Assembly (NCBI GenBank): GCA_001800905.1 | Contig: MGWH01000001.1 | Location: forward strand, 124,001-188,000 | Length of the DNA stretch: 64,000 nt | DNA from: Flavobacteria bacterium GWA2_35_26 | GTDB lineage: Bacteria; Bacteroidota; Bacteroidia; Flavobacteriales; Flavobacteriaceae | Reading direction: 5' to 3' | Shown here: positions 1-6,742 of the stretch, piece by piece | How the letters are laid out: each line of letters starts with the position of its first letter | Position numbering within the stretch: position 1 is the first letter of the stretch | The notes under the pieces: generated by a model | What the model was told of the DNA's origin: nothing | The model's input: the letters and a program-made list of their open reading frames with translations, nothing else | Database searches by the model: none | Made by a program: the position numbers and the translations under genes

Positions 1-124
1 AAAAAGAGACGGTAAAGAACAAATCATCACTGGAAAAGTACATTTACCTTATGAAGAAATTGAAGGTTTGAAAGCAACCGATAGTACCAAATCCAATTTG
101 AAAAATGCTTGGATGAAAGGTTAA
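1..124 (+). CDS. 3' end of an unidentified protein (partial)
   Basis: An open frame runs in from the left edge (frame 2) and ends at TAA 122-124, giving about 40 residues that finish SNLKNAWMKG. It is lysine-rich and hydrophilic, with no membrane segment in the visible part. A good rho-independent terminator follows within 20 nt, which supports a real gene end. The tail is too short for me to recognise the family, so no function is given. The minus-strand ORF at 44-436 in the track is a shadow of this tail and of the next gene. Confidence 0.6.
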   Translation, partial: KRDGKEQIITGKVHLPYEEIEGLKATDSTKSNLKNAWMKG

Positions 125-142
125 AATCAAATTAATTCCTCC

Positions 143-178
143 AAAATCCCAATTTAGAAATAGATTGGGATTTTTTTT
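143..178 (+). terminator. Rho-independent terminator
   Basis: The stem AATCCCAAT (145-153) pairs with ATTGGGATT (164-172) around a 10-nt loop, is extended by A-T pairs, and runs into an eight-T tract. It lies just after the partial gene and before the lipoprotein gene, so those two are probably separate transcripts. Confidence 0.8.
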
Positions 179-236
179 GCAATTCAATCTCGCTTTCCAA
201 CAATTTTCGTTATTTTGCGCCAAAATACAAATACAC

Positions 237-947
237 ATGAAAAAAATTAGTATCGCTTTCATAGCCATTACACTACTATTCGCCTGTTCTGAAAAAAAAT
301 CAGAAAACAACTTGCATCTAATAGGAAATATTAAAGGTTTAAAAAAAGGAACTTTATATGTACAACGAGTTGCTAATAATAAACTAGTCGCTTTAGATAC
401 AATTGCAATCGATGGAAATTCTAATTTTGAAACCAATATCGACTTACAATCACCTGAAATGCTTTACTTATTTTTGGATAGAGGTGTTAGTAATTCTTTA
501 GATAATAATTTATTATTCTTTGCTGAGCCAGGAGACATCAGTATCGAAACTAATCTGGAAAACTATATTGCTGATGCAAAAGTTACGGGTTCAAAAAATC
601 AAGATTTGTACTATGAGTACAAAAAAGTAGATAAGCGTTTTCAAGATGAAAGTTTAACTTTGATTGAGAAGAAATTCAATGCAATGAAAAATAAAAATGA
701 AAGTGAACTAACAAGTATTGTCGCCAAACAAGAAACAAACATTAAAAGAAAATACTTGTATGCAACCAACTTTGCCATCAATAATAAAGACTATGAAGTA
801 GCACCATATATAGCACTTTCAGAAATCTACGATATTAACTTAAAATATTTGGATACAATTCATAAATCCATGTCACCAAAGGTTGCTCAATCGCTTTATG
901 GAAAGAAATTAACGGAGTATATTGCTTCAATCAAAAAGCAACAATAA
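237..947 (+). CDS. DUF4369-like lipoprotein
   Basis: The predicted protein is 236 aa and starts MKKISIAFIAITLLFACSEK, a lipoprotein signal with a lipobox (LLFAC), so it is probably anchored in a membrane facing the periplasm. The next stretch (LHLIGNIKGLKKGTLYVQRV) resembles the beta-rich DUF4369 domain that in Bacteroidota often precedes a thioredoxin-like domain. No CxxC thioredoxin motif is present, and the C-terminal half is charged and helical, so this is a stand-alone DUF4369-type protein. I chose ATG 237 because the longer track start (165) lies inside the preceding terminator. A terminator follows. The molecular function is unknown. Confidence 0.75.
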   Translation: MKKISIAFIAITLLFACSEKKSENNLHLIGNIKGLKKGTLYVQRVANNKLVALDTIAIDGNSNFETNIDLQSPEMLYLFLDRGVSNSLDNNLLFFAEPGDISIETNLENYIADAKVTGSKNQDLYYEYKKVDKRFQDESLTLIEKKFNAMKNKNESELTSIVAKQETNIKRKYLYATNFAINNKDYEVAPYIALSEIYDINLKYLDTIHKSMSPKVAQSLYGKKLTEYIASIKKQQ

Positions 948-966
948 AACAAACTATTCAAAATAT

Positions 967-996
967 AAAAACCGTCAATTAATTGACGGTTTTTTT
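967..996 (+). terminator. Rho-independent terminator of the lipoprotein gene
   Basis: A near-perfect palindrome, AAAAACCGTCAATT followed directly by AATTGACGGTTTTT, ends in a T run. It lies 20 nt after the lipoprotein stop. The A and T tracts on both sides could let it act in both directions. Confidence 0.8.
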
Positions 997-1011
997 ATGC
1001 CATTTTAGACC

Positions 1012-1043
1012 AAAAAAAAACCACAACTTACGTTGTGGTTTTT
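1012..1043 (-). terminator. Terminator of tRNA-Thr
   Basis: On the minus strand, AAAACCACAAC and GTTGTGGTTTT flank the loop GTAA, followed by more T residues (A-run 1012-1020 on the plus strand). It begins immediately after the tRNA 3' CCA, so it is the transcription end of the tRNA. Confidence 0.8.
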
Positions 1044-1119
1044 GGAGCCGGCGGAGGGACTCGAACCCACGACCTGCTGATTACAAATCAGCTGCTCTAG
1101 CCAACTGAGCTACGCTGGC
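1043..1119 (-). tRNA. tRNA-Thr (anticodon TGT)
   Basis: The minus strand reads GCCAGCGTAGCTCAGTTGGC as its 5' end. The anticodon stem-loop is GCTGA-TTTGTAA-TCAGC with anticodon TGT (threonine). The TTCGAGT T-loop and an encoded CCA are present. The acceptor stem has an A4-C69 mismatch (GCCAGCG against CGCCGGC) and the T-stem a U50-U64 mismatch (GTGGG against CCCTC); the remaining pairs are canonical. It has its own strong promoter and terminator, so it looks like a monocistronic tRNA gene. Confidence 0.93.
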
Positions 1120-1134
1120 AGCGTATAACGGGTG

Positions 1135-1164
1135 CAAATATAATTCTGAATTTTAATTTTCCAA
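1135..1164 (-). promoter_or_regulatory. Promoter of tRNA-Thr (TTG-N19-TATATTTG)
   Basis: The minus strand carries TATATTTG (1135-1142), an exact TAnnTTTG box, with TTG (1162-1164) 19 nt upstream. This is the canonical two-part Bacteroidota promoter and the best-formed one in the window. Initiation would be expected near 1128, a few bases before the tRNA 5' end. Confidence 0.75.
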
Positions 1165-1197
1165 AATATATTAGCACTTTTTTACCGTTTTTTTCGA

Positions 1198-1464
1198 CTA
1201 TAATTCGTTGATTTTAGCAATCAATTGATTAGCAGTTTGTTCCAATTCAACATTGATTTGTTTGAAGTGTGCTTTTTTGTTTTCAACGTTTTTAGCGTTT
1301 ACTTTTGTAATTAATACATCAAAAGCTGCAATAGCTTCATCAATCAAAGCATTAGTTTCTGGTGTTGGAACTCCTGAAGTAGAAATTTCAAATAAATAAA
1401 CTGCTTCAATAATATCTCCTAAAACGTAGTTGATGTCTTTCTTTAAATTCTTAACGTTTGCCAT
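1198..1464 (-). CDS. Small conserved hypothetical protein
   Basis: The predicted 88-aa protein starts MANVKNLKKDINYVLGDIIE and appears wholly alpha-helical, acidic and soluble, with no signal peptide, cysteine or catalytic motif. I recognise this sequence type as a common uncharacterised small protein of Flavobacteriaceae and can assign no function. The start was moved from the track start (1494) to ATG 1464, because a TACTTTTG box at 1492-1499 would put the transcription start at about 1485, downstream of the longer start. It stands alone between the tRNA and the bcp operon. Confidence 0.75.
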   Translation of the reverse strand: MANVKNLKKDINYVLGDIIEAVYLFEISTSGVPTPETNALIDEAIAAFDVLITKVNAKNVENKKAHFKQINVELEQTANQLIAKINEL

Positions 1465-1491
1465 TTTATTTTTAATTTTAATTTGCGTGGG

Positions 1492-1499
1492 CAAAAGTA
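1492..1499 (-). promoter_or_regulatory. -7 box TACTTTTG for the small conserved gene
   Basis: An exact TAnnTTTG match on the minus strand, about 28 nt upstream of ATG 1464. I see no clear TTG -33 element at the usual distance. Confidence 0.45.
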
Positions 1500-1612
1500 C
1501 ACATAATCTTTCTATTCCTTACTACGAAATGTAAATTTCTAATAGTGACGCTTTTCTATTACAATAATAGCTTGTTAGAACAACTTTATAAGGTAGTAAT
1601 TAGACCTATAAA

Positions 1613-2080
1613 TTACTTTTGCTGTGCAACTATTTTTTTTACTGCCGCTAGCGCTTTTGGAATATGTTGACCCGCTAACATACTATTAAAAACCATTTGA
1701 ATTATTCCATTTGCATCAATAACATAGGTTACTCTGCCGGGAAGCATTCCTAATAAAGCGGTTGGAACTCCAAATAATTTTCTTATTTTTTTATCCGTAT
1801 CCGACAAAAGTAAAAATGGTAGTCGGAACTGAGCGGTAAACTTTTGATGCGATGCTAGAGTATCACTACTAACCCCAATAACCTCAGCACCAAGATCTAA
1901 AAAATCTTCGTATTGATCTCTAAAACTACAGGCTTGTGCGGTACATCCTGGCGTATTATCTTTAGGATAAAAATAAAGCACCAATGGTTTTTTTCCAATT
2001 ATAGTTGCACTGTCAAAAACATTTCCGTTGGTATCTGTTGTAGTAAATTGCGTAACCTGATCTCCTTTTCCTAATGCCAT
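1613..2080 (-). CDS. bcp: Thioredoxin-dependent peroxiredoxin, PrxQ/BCP type
   Basis: This 155-aa atypical 2-Cys peroxiredoxin reduces hydrogen peroxide and organic hydroperoxides in the cytoplasm using thioredoxin. The signature FYPKDNTPGCTAQACSFRDQ contains the peroxidatic Cys46 and the resolving Cys51, spaced CxxxxC as in PrxQ/BCP. The length is normal and there is no signal peptide. It is the last gene of a three-gene minus-strand set: its start overlaps the stop of queD by one base, and idi lies 10 nt further upstream. The grouping with idi and queD is probably just co-transcription of housekeeping genes. Confidence 0.93.
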   Translation of the reverse strand: MALGKGDQVTQFTTTDTNGNVFDSATIIGKKPLVLYFYPKDNTPGCTAQACSFRDQYEDFLDLGAEVIGVSSDTLASHQKFTAQFRLPFLLLSDTDKKIRKLFGVPTALLGMLPGRVTYVIDANGIIQMVFNSMLAGQHIPKALAAVKKIVAQQK

Positions 2081-2490
2081 TATTCTCCTTTATAGGTTAC
2101 AAAATTACGCGGTGTTTCATATAAAACTACTTCTAAATCAAGTGAAAATGGAATTCTTTTTCTCATTTTATCCCAAATCACTACCACAATATTTTCAGCA
2201 GTTGGATTCAACTCTTTAAATTCAGGAACATCCAGATTCAAATTTTTATGATCCATTTGATTTTCAACTTCTTCTTTGATGATATCCGAAAGGAATTTAA
2301 CATCCATAACATAGCCCGTTTCTGGATCAATTGGTCCAGTAACACTTGCAATTAGTTCGTAATTATGTCCGTGAAAATTAGGATTATTGCATTTCCCAAA
2401 AACAGCATCATTTTGTTCAAATGACCAATCTTTTCTGTACAAACGGTGCGCCGCATTGAAATGGGCTTTTCGTGAAATCGTAACTCTCAT
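2080..2490 (-). CDS. queD: 6-pyruvoyl-tetrahydropterin synthase / 6-carboxy-tetrahydropterin synthase family (QueD)
   Basis: The 136-aa protein has the zinc-binding triad His15, His40 and His42 (AHRLY and FHGHNYEL) and the catalytic Cys34 (FGKCNNPNFHGHN). In bacteria this family usually converts dihydroneopterin triphosphate to 6-carboxy-tetrahydropterin, the first dedicated step to queuosine, although some members act in pterin synthesis. No other queuosine genes are in the window, so QueD is inferred from the family. The start ATG is 10 nt downstream of the idi stop and the stop overlaps bcp by one base, indicating one operon. Confidence 0.88.
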   Translation of the reverse strand: MRVTISRKAHFNAAHRLYRKDWSFEQNDAVFGKCNNPNFHGHNYELIASVTGPIDPETGYVMDVKFLSDIIKEEVENQMDHKNLNLDVPEFKELNPTAENIVVVIWDKMRKRIPFSLDLEVVLYETPRNFVTYKGE

Positions 2491-2500
2491 TTAAAATAAT

Positions 2501-3028
2501 TTAAAGGGTGTGTTCTTCTAGAAAATGATAAAATTGGTCAAAAATAATTTTGAACCAAATAGTATACAAATCGGGATTATTCTGAATGTCGGATTTTACT
2601 GCTTCAATAGGCATCCATTTCCAATCTTCAACTTCGTCCGTATTGATGTTAGGCTCGTCATTGTAATATCCTATCATCACATGATCCAATTCATGTTCTG
2701 TCAATCCATTATCAAAGGGTGCCTTGTAGATGAAATGAAACAATTCTTTTAAATCGGTTTGAAAACCCATTTCTTCAAAAAGTCGTCGACTTCCTGCTTG
2801 AATATTCGTTTCTCCTTCACGTTGATGGCTGCAACAAGTATTAGTCCACAACAAAGGCGAATGGTATTTGTGATGCGCTCGCTGTTGTAACATGATTTCG
2901 TTTTTGCTATTCAACACAAAAACCGAAAAAGCACGATGTAATACTGCTTTTTCATGCGCTTCCATCTTAGGCATCAACCCAATAGGTTCGTCTTTTTCGT
3001 TCACTAATATTACATTCTCTTCGATCAT
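2501..3028 (-). CDS. idi: Isopentenyl-diphosphate delta-isomerase, type 1
   Basis: The 175-aa Nudix-fold enzyme interconverts isopentenyl and dimethylallyl diphosphate for isoprenoid synthesis, including the undecaprenyl carrier used by the polysaccharide locus downstream. Visible type 1 features are HRAFSVFVLN, the TNTCCSHQREGE segment with the active-site cysteine and metal-binding residues, and the Nudix-like RRLFEEMGF segment. The track start (3034) is a TTG; I prefer ATG 3028 (MIEENVILVNEKDEP), which fits the promoter box at 3046-3053. It is the first gene of the idi-queD-bcp operon. Confidence 0.92.
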   Translation of the reverse strand: MIEENVILVNEKDEPIGLMPKMEAHEKAVLHRAFSVFVLNSKNEIMLQQRAHHKYHSPLLWTNTCCSHQREGETNIQAGSRRLFEEMGFQTDLKELFHFIYKAPFDNGLTEHELDHVMIGYYNDEPNINTDEVEDWKWMPIEAVKSDIQNNPDLYTIWFKIIFDQFYHFLEEHTL

Positions 3029-3045
3029 ATTCAACTATTGATTGC

Positions 3046-3053
3046 CAAAAATA
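3046..3053 (-). promoter_or_regulatory. -7 box TATTTTTG for the idi-queD-bcp operon
   Basis: An exact TAnnTTTG match on the minus strand, 18 nt before ATG 3028. No obvious TTG element is seen at the expected -33 position. Confidence 0.45.
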
Positions 3054-3179
3054 CAAAAAAGATAGAGCATGACCGTTGATTTTTTATTTTAAACAAAGTT
3101 TAACGAATGTCTAACATACAAATGAGTTAAATTTACACTGCTTTTATTTCAATTGCATTTTAATTTAAAATTCAAAAAC

Positions 3180-4274
3180 ATGAAATACTACTTTTTAGTA
3201 TTGATCCCCTTGCTATTTTTAAATGCCTGTGGCCAAACAACAAATCAAAATAAATCCAATACCACAATGATGTCGAATACTATTTCTAAACCTGAAAATC
3301 CTTACTATTCCAATACCGATACGAGCAAACTAAACGTCTCAGATGCCGAGTGGAAAAAAATTCTACCGGCAGATTTGTATGCTGTTGCACGAGAAGCTGA
3401 TACCGAAAGAGCCTTTACTGGAACCATGTGGAATGATGAAACCAAAGGAACTTATTATTGTGCTACTTGCGGTTACAAACTATTTGAATCCAACCAAAAA
3501 TTCACCAGTAGTTGTGGATGGCCTAGTTTTTTTGAACAAGAAAACAAAGAAAGTATCGTCTTTAAATTAGACAAATCCTACGGAATGATTCGTACTGAAG
3601 CACTTTGTGGCAGATGTGACAGCCATTTAGGACATTTGTTTAATGACGGACCAGAACCAACTGGAAAAAGATATTGTATGAATGCCATTTCACTTGATTT
3701 CGTTCCAAATGCAATACCAGTTCAAAAAAAAGGAGCCTATAAAACTATTACTCTTGGAGGTGGTTGCTACTGGTGTGTCGAAGCAGTGTATGATAATTTA
3801 AAAGGAGTTCAATCGGTAGTTTCTGGTTATGCTGGGGGTCGAACAGAAAACCCGAGCTATGAAGAGGTTTGTTCTGGTACAACAGGTCATGCCGAAGTGG
3901 TTCAAATAACTTACGATCCTACCCAAACTAATACAGACGAAATTTTTAAAGTATTTTTCACCGTTCATGATCCAACAACCCTTAACCGTCAAGGCGCAGA
4001 TGTGGGAACACAATACCGTTCTGTGATTTTCTACACCAACGAACAAGAAAAAAAAGAAGCACAAAATGTTATTGCTGCTTTAGAAACTGCTCAAGTATAT
4101 GATAGCCCTGTAGTAACCACTATTGAGCCTCTTACTCAATTTTACAAAGCGGAAGAGTATCATCAAGACTATTACAACAACAATAAGAACCAACCGTACT
4201 GTAAAATGGTGATCCAACCTAAGATTGAAAAGTTTGAAAAACTATTTAAAAAGCGTTTGAAAACCCAAAACTAA
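3180..4274 (+). CDS. msrBA: Bifunctional methionine sulfoxide reductase B/A lipoprotein
   Basis: The 364-aa protein repairs oxidised methionine in both stereoisomeric forms. It starts MKYYFLVLIPLLFLNACGQ, a lipoprotein signal with lipobox LNAC, so the enzyme probably works in the periplasm. The MsrB domain comes first, with two zinc-binding CxxC pairs (CATC, CGRC) and the catalytic RYCMNAISLDF. The MsrA domain follows, with the active-site motif GGGCYWCVEAVYDNLKGV. The order MsrB then MsrA is the reverse of the PilB-type MsrA-MsrB core. The start at 3180 rather than the track start 3153 puts the signal peptide at the N-terminus. No reductant partner is adjacent. Confidence 0.93.
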   Translation: MKYYFLVLIPLLFLNACGQTTNQNKSNTTMMSNTISKPENPYYSNTDTSKLNVSDAEWKKILPADLYAVAREADTERAFTGTMWNDETKGTYYCATCGYKLFESNQKFTSSCGWPSFFEQENKESIVFKLDKSYGMIRTEALCGRCDSHLGHLFNDGPEPTGKRYCMNAISLDFVPNAIPVQKKGAYKTITLGGGCYWCVEAVYDNLKGVQSVVSGYAGGRTENPSYEEVCSGTTGHAEVVQITYDPTQTNTDEIFKVFFTVHDPTTLNRQGADVGTQYRSVIFYTNEQEKKEAQNVIAALETAQVYDSPVVTTIEPLTQFYKAEEYHQDYYNNNKNQPYCKMVIQPKIEKFEKLFKKRLKTQN

Positions 4275-4320
4275 ACTTATAACCAAATTATGGTCGGGGT
4301 AAAAGTGCCGATAGTTTTTG

Positions 4321-4328
4321 TATATTTG
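4321..4328 (+). promoter_or_regulatory. -7 box TATATTTG for the M20 amidohydrolase gene
   Basis: An exact TAnnTTTG match 29 nt upstream of the ATG at 4358. The spacing suits a short 5' leader. No clear -33 TTG is present. Confidence 0.5.
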
Positions 4329-4357
4329 GTTTTTACACTTTTTAAAATAAGCACCAA

Positions 4358-5659
4358 ATGAAAAAATTAGTATTCTGCATTGCACTTACCCTAACTTCAA
4401 TTGTTCAAGCTCAAAATACCGTTCTCAAAACAAAGATTGCTCAAAAAGCAGCCGCATTAGAAAATCAAGTAATTCAGTGGAGACGCGACTTTCATCAAAA
4501 TCCTGAATTAGGAAATAGCGAATTTAAAACAGCTGAAAAAATTGCAACTTATCTTAAAAGTATTGGGATTCAAGTCCAAACTGGAGTAGCAAAAACAGGT
4601 GTTGTAGGAATATTAAAAGGAGGAAAACCAGGTCCTGTCGTAGCCCTTCGTGCCGATATGGATGCCCTTCCAGTAAAAGAACGAGTAAACCTTCCATTTG
4701 CTTCTAAAGCCGAAGGAGAATACAACAATCAAAAAGTAGCTGTTATGCATGCTTGTGGTCATGATACCCACGTAGCTATGTTAATGGGAACTGCAACCAT
4801 TCTATCTGAATTGCGAAAAGAGATTAAAGGTACTGTCAAATTTATCTTCCAACCTGCTGAAGAAGGCGCACCTGAAGGAGAAGAAGGTGGAGCTGAACTT
4901 ATGGTAAAAGAAGGAGTACTAGAAAATCCAAAAGTGGATGTCATTTTTGGACTTCATATCAATGCACAAACTGAAGTTGGCAAACTAAAATACCGTCCAA
5001 AAGGAACCATGGCTTCGTCAGATTGGTTTAAAATTAAAGTAAGCGGTAAACAATCTCATGGTGCTACGCCTTGGCAAGGAATAGACCCAATTGTAACTTC
5101 ATCTCAAATTATTTTAGGGTTGCAAACCATTGTTAGTAGAAATATGGCGCTTACTGAAAATGCAGCTGTAGTTAGTGTTGGCCAAGTTAATGCAGGTATC
5201 CGAAGTAATATTATTCCTGAAGAATTAAATATGAGCGGTACTATCCGAACTCTTGATAAAAAGGCACAAGATTATATTCATTCCAGAATAAAACAAATTG
5301 CAACAAACATTGCTGAAAGTGCTGGTGCAACTGCAGAAGTGGATATCACTAAAAAAACATTGATTACTTATAACGACCCGCAGCTAACTGAAAAAATGTT
5401 ACCTACTTTGGAAAATGCTGCCGGCAAAGAAAATGTGATTTTAACAGAAGCTGTAACCGGTGCAGAAGATTTTTCTTTTTACCAAGCTAAAATTCCCGGA
5501 CTATTCTTTTTCCTGGGCGGGATGCCAAAAGGGAAAAAATCGGATGAAATGCCTTCGCATCACACGCCTGATTTTTATATAGACGAAAGCGGATTTGTTC
5601 TTGGTATGAAAGCTATGGCAAATCTAACCGTTGATTATATGAATCCTAGTGGGAAATAA
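4358..5659 (+). CDS. Exported M20-family amidohydrolase (N-acyl-amino acid hydrolase type)
   Basis: The 433-aa protein has a Sec signal peptide (MKKLVFCIALTLTSIVQAQ, cut near residue 19) and is predicted to be periplasmic or secreted. The mature part is an M20D/HipO-like metallo-amidohydrolase: RRDFHQNPELG near the N-terminus, ALRADMDALPV, the metal-binding MHACGHDTHVAMLMG, the EEGAPEGEEGGAELM acidic segment and a C-terminal TGAEDFSFY and SHHTPDFYID. The family removes acyl groups from N-acylated amino acids or related amides; the substrate here is unknown. It has its own promoter, and the GH130-like gene follows 15 nt after its stop. Confidence 0.9.
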   Translation: MKKLVFCIALTLTSIVQAQNTVLKTKIAQKAAALENQVIQWRRDFHQNPELGNSEFKTAEKIATYLKSIGIQVQTGVAKTGVVGILKGGKPGPVVALRADMDALPVKERVNLPFASKAEGEYNNQKVAVMHACGHDTHVAMLMGTATILSELRKEIKGTVKFIFQPAEEGAPEGEEGGAELMVKEGVLENPKVDVIFGLHINAQTEVGKLKYRPKGTMASSDWFKIKVSGKQSHGATPWQGIDPIVTSSQIILGLQTIVSRNMALTENAAVVSVGQVNAGIRSNIIPEELNMSGTIRTLDKKAQDYIHSRIKQIATNIAESAGATAEVDITKKTLITYNDPQLTEKMLPTLENAAGKENVILTEAVTGAEDFSFYQAKIPGLFFFLGGMPKGKKSDEMPSHHTPDFYIDESGFVLGMKAMANLTVDYMNPSGK

Positions 5660-5674
5660 TTCAACTCTACGTGT

Positions 5675-6742
5675 ATGAAAAACCTAATTGGTTTATTCTT
5701 GATTTTACAATGTACATTCTCAGTTAACGCCCAACAACAAAAATGGGCTCTAATTGATTTTGTCAAAGTAGATAGCATTAACCCCATCCTTTCGCCAGAT
5801 ATCAAACAATCCTTTAGCTGTCCCGTAAGCAACAAGACAGTAAAGTGGGAAGAACGCAATGTGTTGAATCCATCGGCCATCGTAAAAGACAATAAAATAT
5901 ATCTGATCTATCGAGCCCAAGACAACCAAATGACCTCTCGTTTAGGATTGGCAATTAGCGAAGACGGTTTGCATTTTAAGAAGGAAGCCGAACCTATCTT
6001 TTTTCCAGACAATGACAGCATGAATGGCTACGAATGGAAAGGCGGTGTTGAAGATCCGAGAGTAATTGAATGTCCCGACGGATCGTACATCATGACCTAT
6101 ACTTCATATGATGGAAAAATCGCACGATTGTGTTTTGCAACTTCCACCGATTTGAAACATTGGACCAAAAAAGGCTTGGTATTGAAAGACGAAAAATACA
6201 AAGACCTTTGGGCAAAATCAGGTGCAATTGTAGGCGAACGAAAAGGCAACAAAATCGTAGCTACAAAAATCAATGCTAAATATTGGATGTATTTTGGTGA
6301 TACCGATTTGTTTATGGCCTATTCAGAAGACTTAATGCATTGGCAAGCTGCTGTGAATGAAGAAAGTCAAAAAATGATTAGTGTGCTTCATCCTAGAATG
6401 GGGTATTTTGACAGTCGATTAGTAGAGCCAGGACCCTTTGCACTACTGCAAAAAGAAGGAATCGTTTTAATTTACAATGGTAGTAATGCGGCCAATTTCA
6501 ATACCTCTGAGTTGCCAAAATTTACCTATGCTGCAGGCCAAGCTTTATTTGATAAAAACCAACCGTACAAGCTAATTGATCGAACTCCAAATCATTTTAT
6601 TCATCCCGACAAACCCTATGAAAAAATGGGGGAAGTAAACGAAGTGTGTTTTGTAGAAGGATTGGTTTTCTTTAAAGACAAATGGTTTTTATACTATGGT
6701 ACTGCAGACTCAAAAATAGCAGTAGCAGTTCGCAATAATTAG
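5675..6742 (+). CDS. Exported GH130-like glycosidase/phosphorylase
   Basis: The 355-aa protein has a Sec signal peptide (MKNLIGLFLILQCTFSVNAQ) and then a five-bladed beta-propeller-type sequence. ERNVLNPSAIVKDNKIYLIY, the GGVEDPRVIE signature and LVEPGPFALLQKEGIVLIYN are typical of the GH130 family (mannoside phosphorylases and some beta-mannosidases). The aspartate in GVEDPR probably belongs to the catalytic region. Export argues against an intracellular phosphorylase and for a hydrolytic member or an unusual substrate, but I cannot tell which. It lies 15 nt behind the M20 gene and converges directly with the FAD oxidoreductase gene, with no gap. Confidence 0.8.
   Translation: MKNLIGLFLILQCTFSVNAQQQKWALIDFVKVDSINPILSPDIKQSFSCPVSNKTVKWEERNVLNPSAIVKDNKIYLIYRAQDNQMTSRLGLAISEDGLHFKKEAEPIFFPDNDSMNGYEWKGGVEDPRVIECPDGSYIMTYTSYDGKIARLCFATSTDLKHWTKKGLVLKDEKYKDLWAKSGAIVGERKGNKIVATKINAKYWMYFGDTDLFMAYSEDLMHWQAAVNEESQKMISVLHPRMGYFDSRLVEPGPFALLQKEGIVLIYNGSNAANFNTSELPKFTYAAGQALFDKNQPYKLIDRTPNHFIHPDKPYEKMGEVNEVCFVEGLVFFKDKWFLYYGTADSKIAVAVRNN

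Noticed and set aside
44-436. 130-aa minus-strand ORF in the track
   Set aside because: It crosses a terminator and lies antisense to two plus-strand genes; composition is that of a shadow frame.
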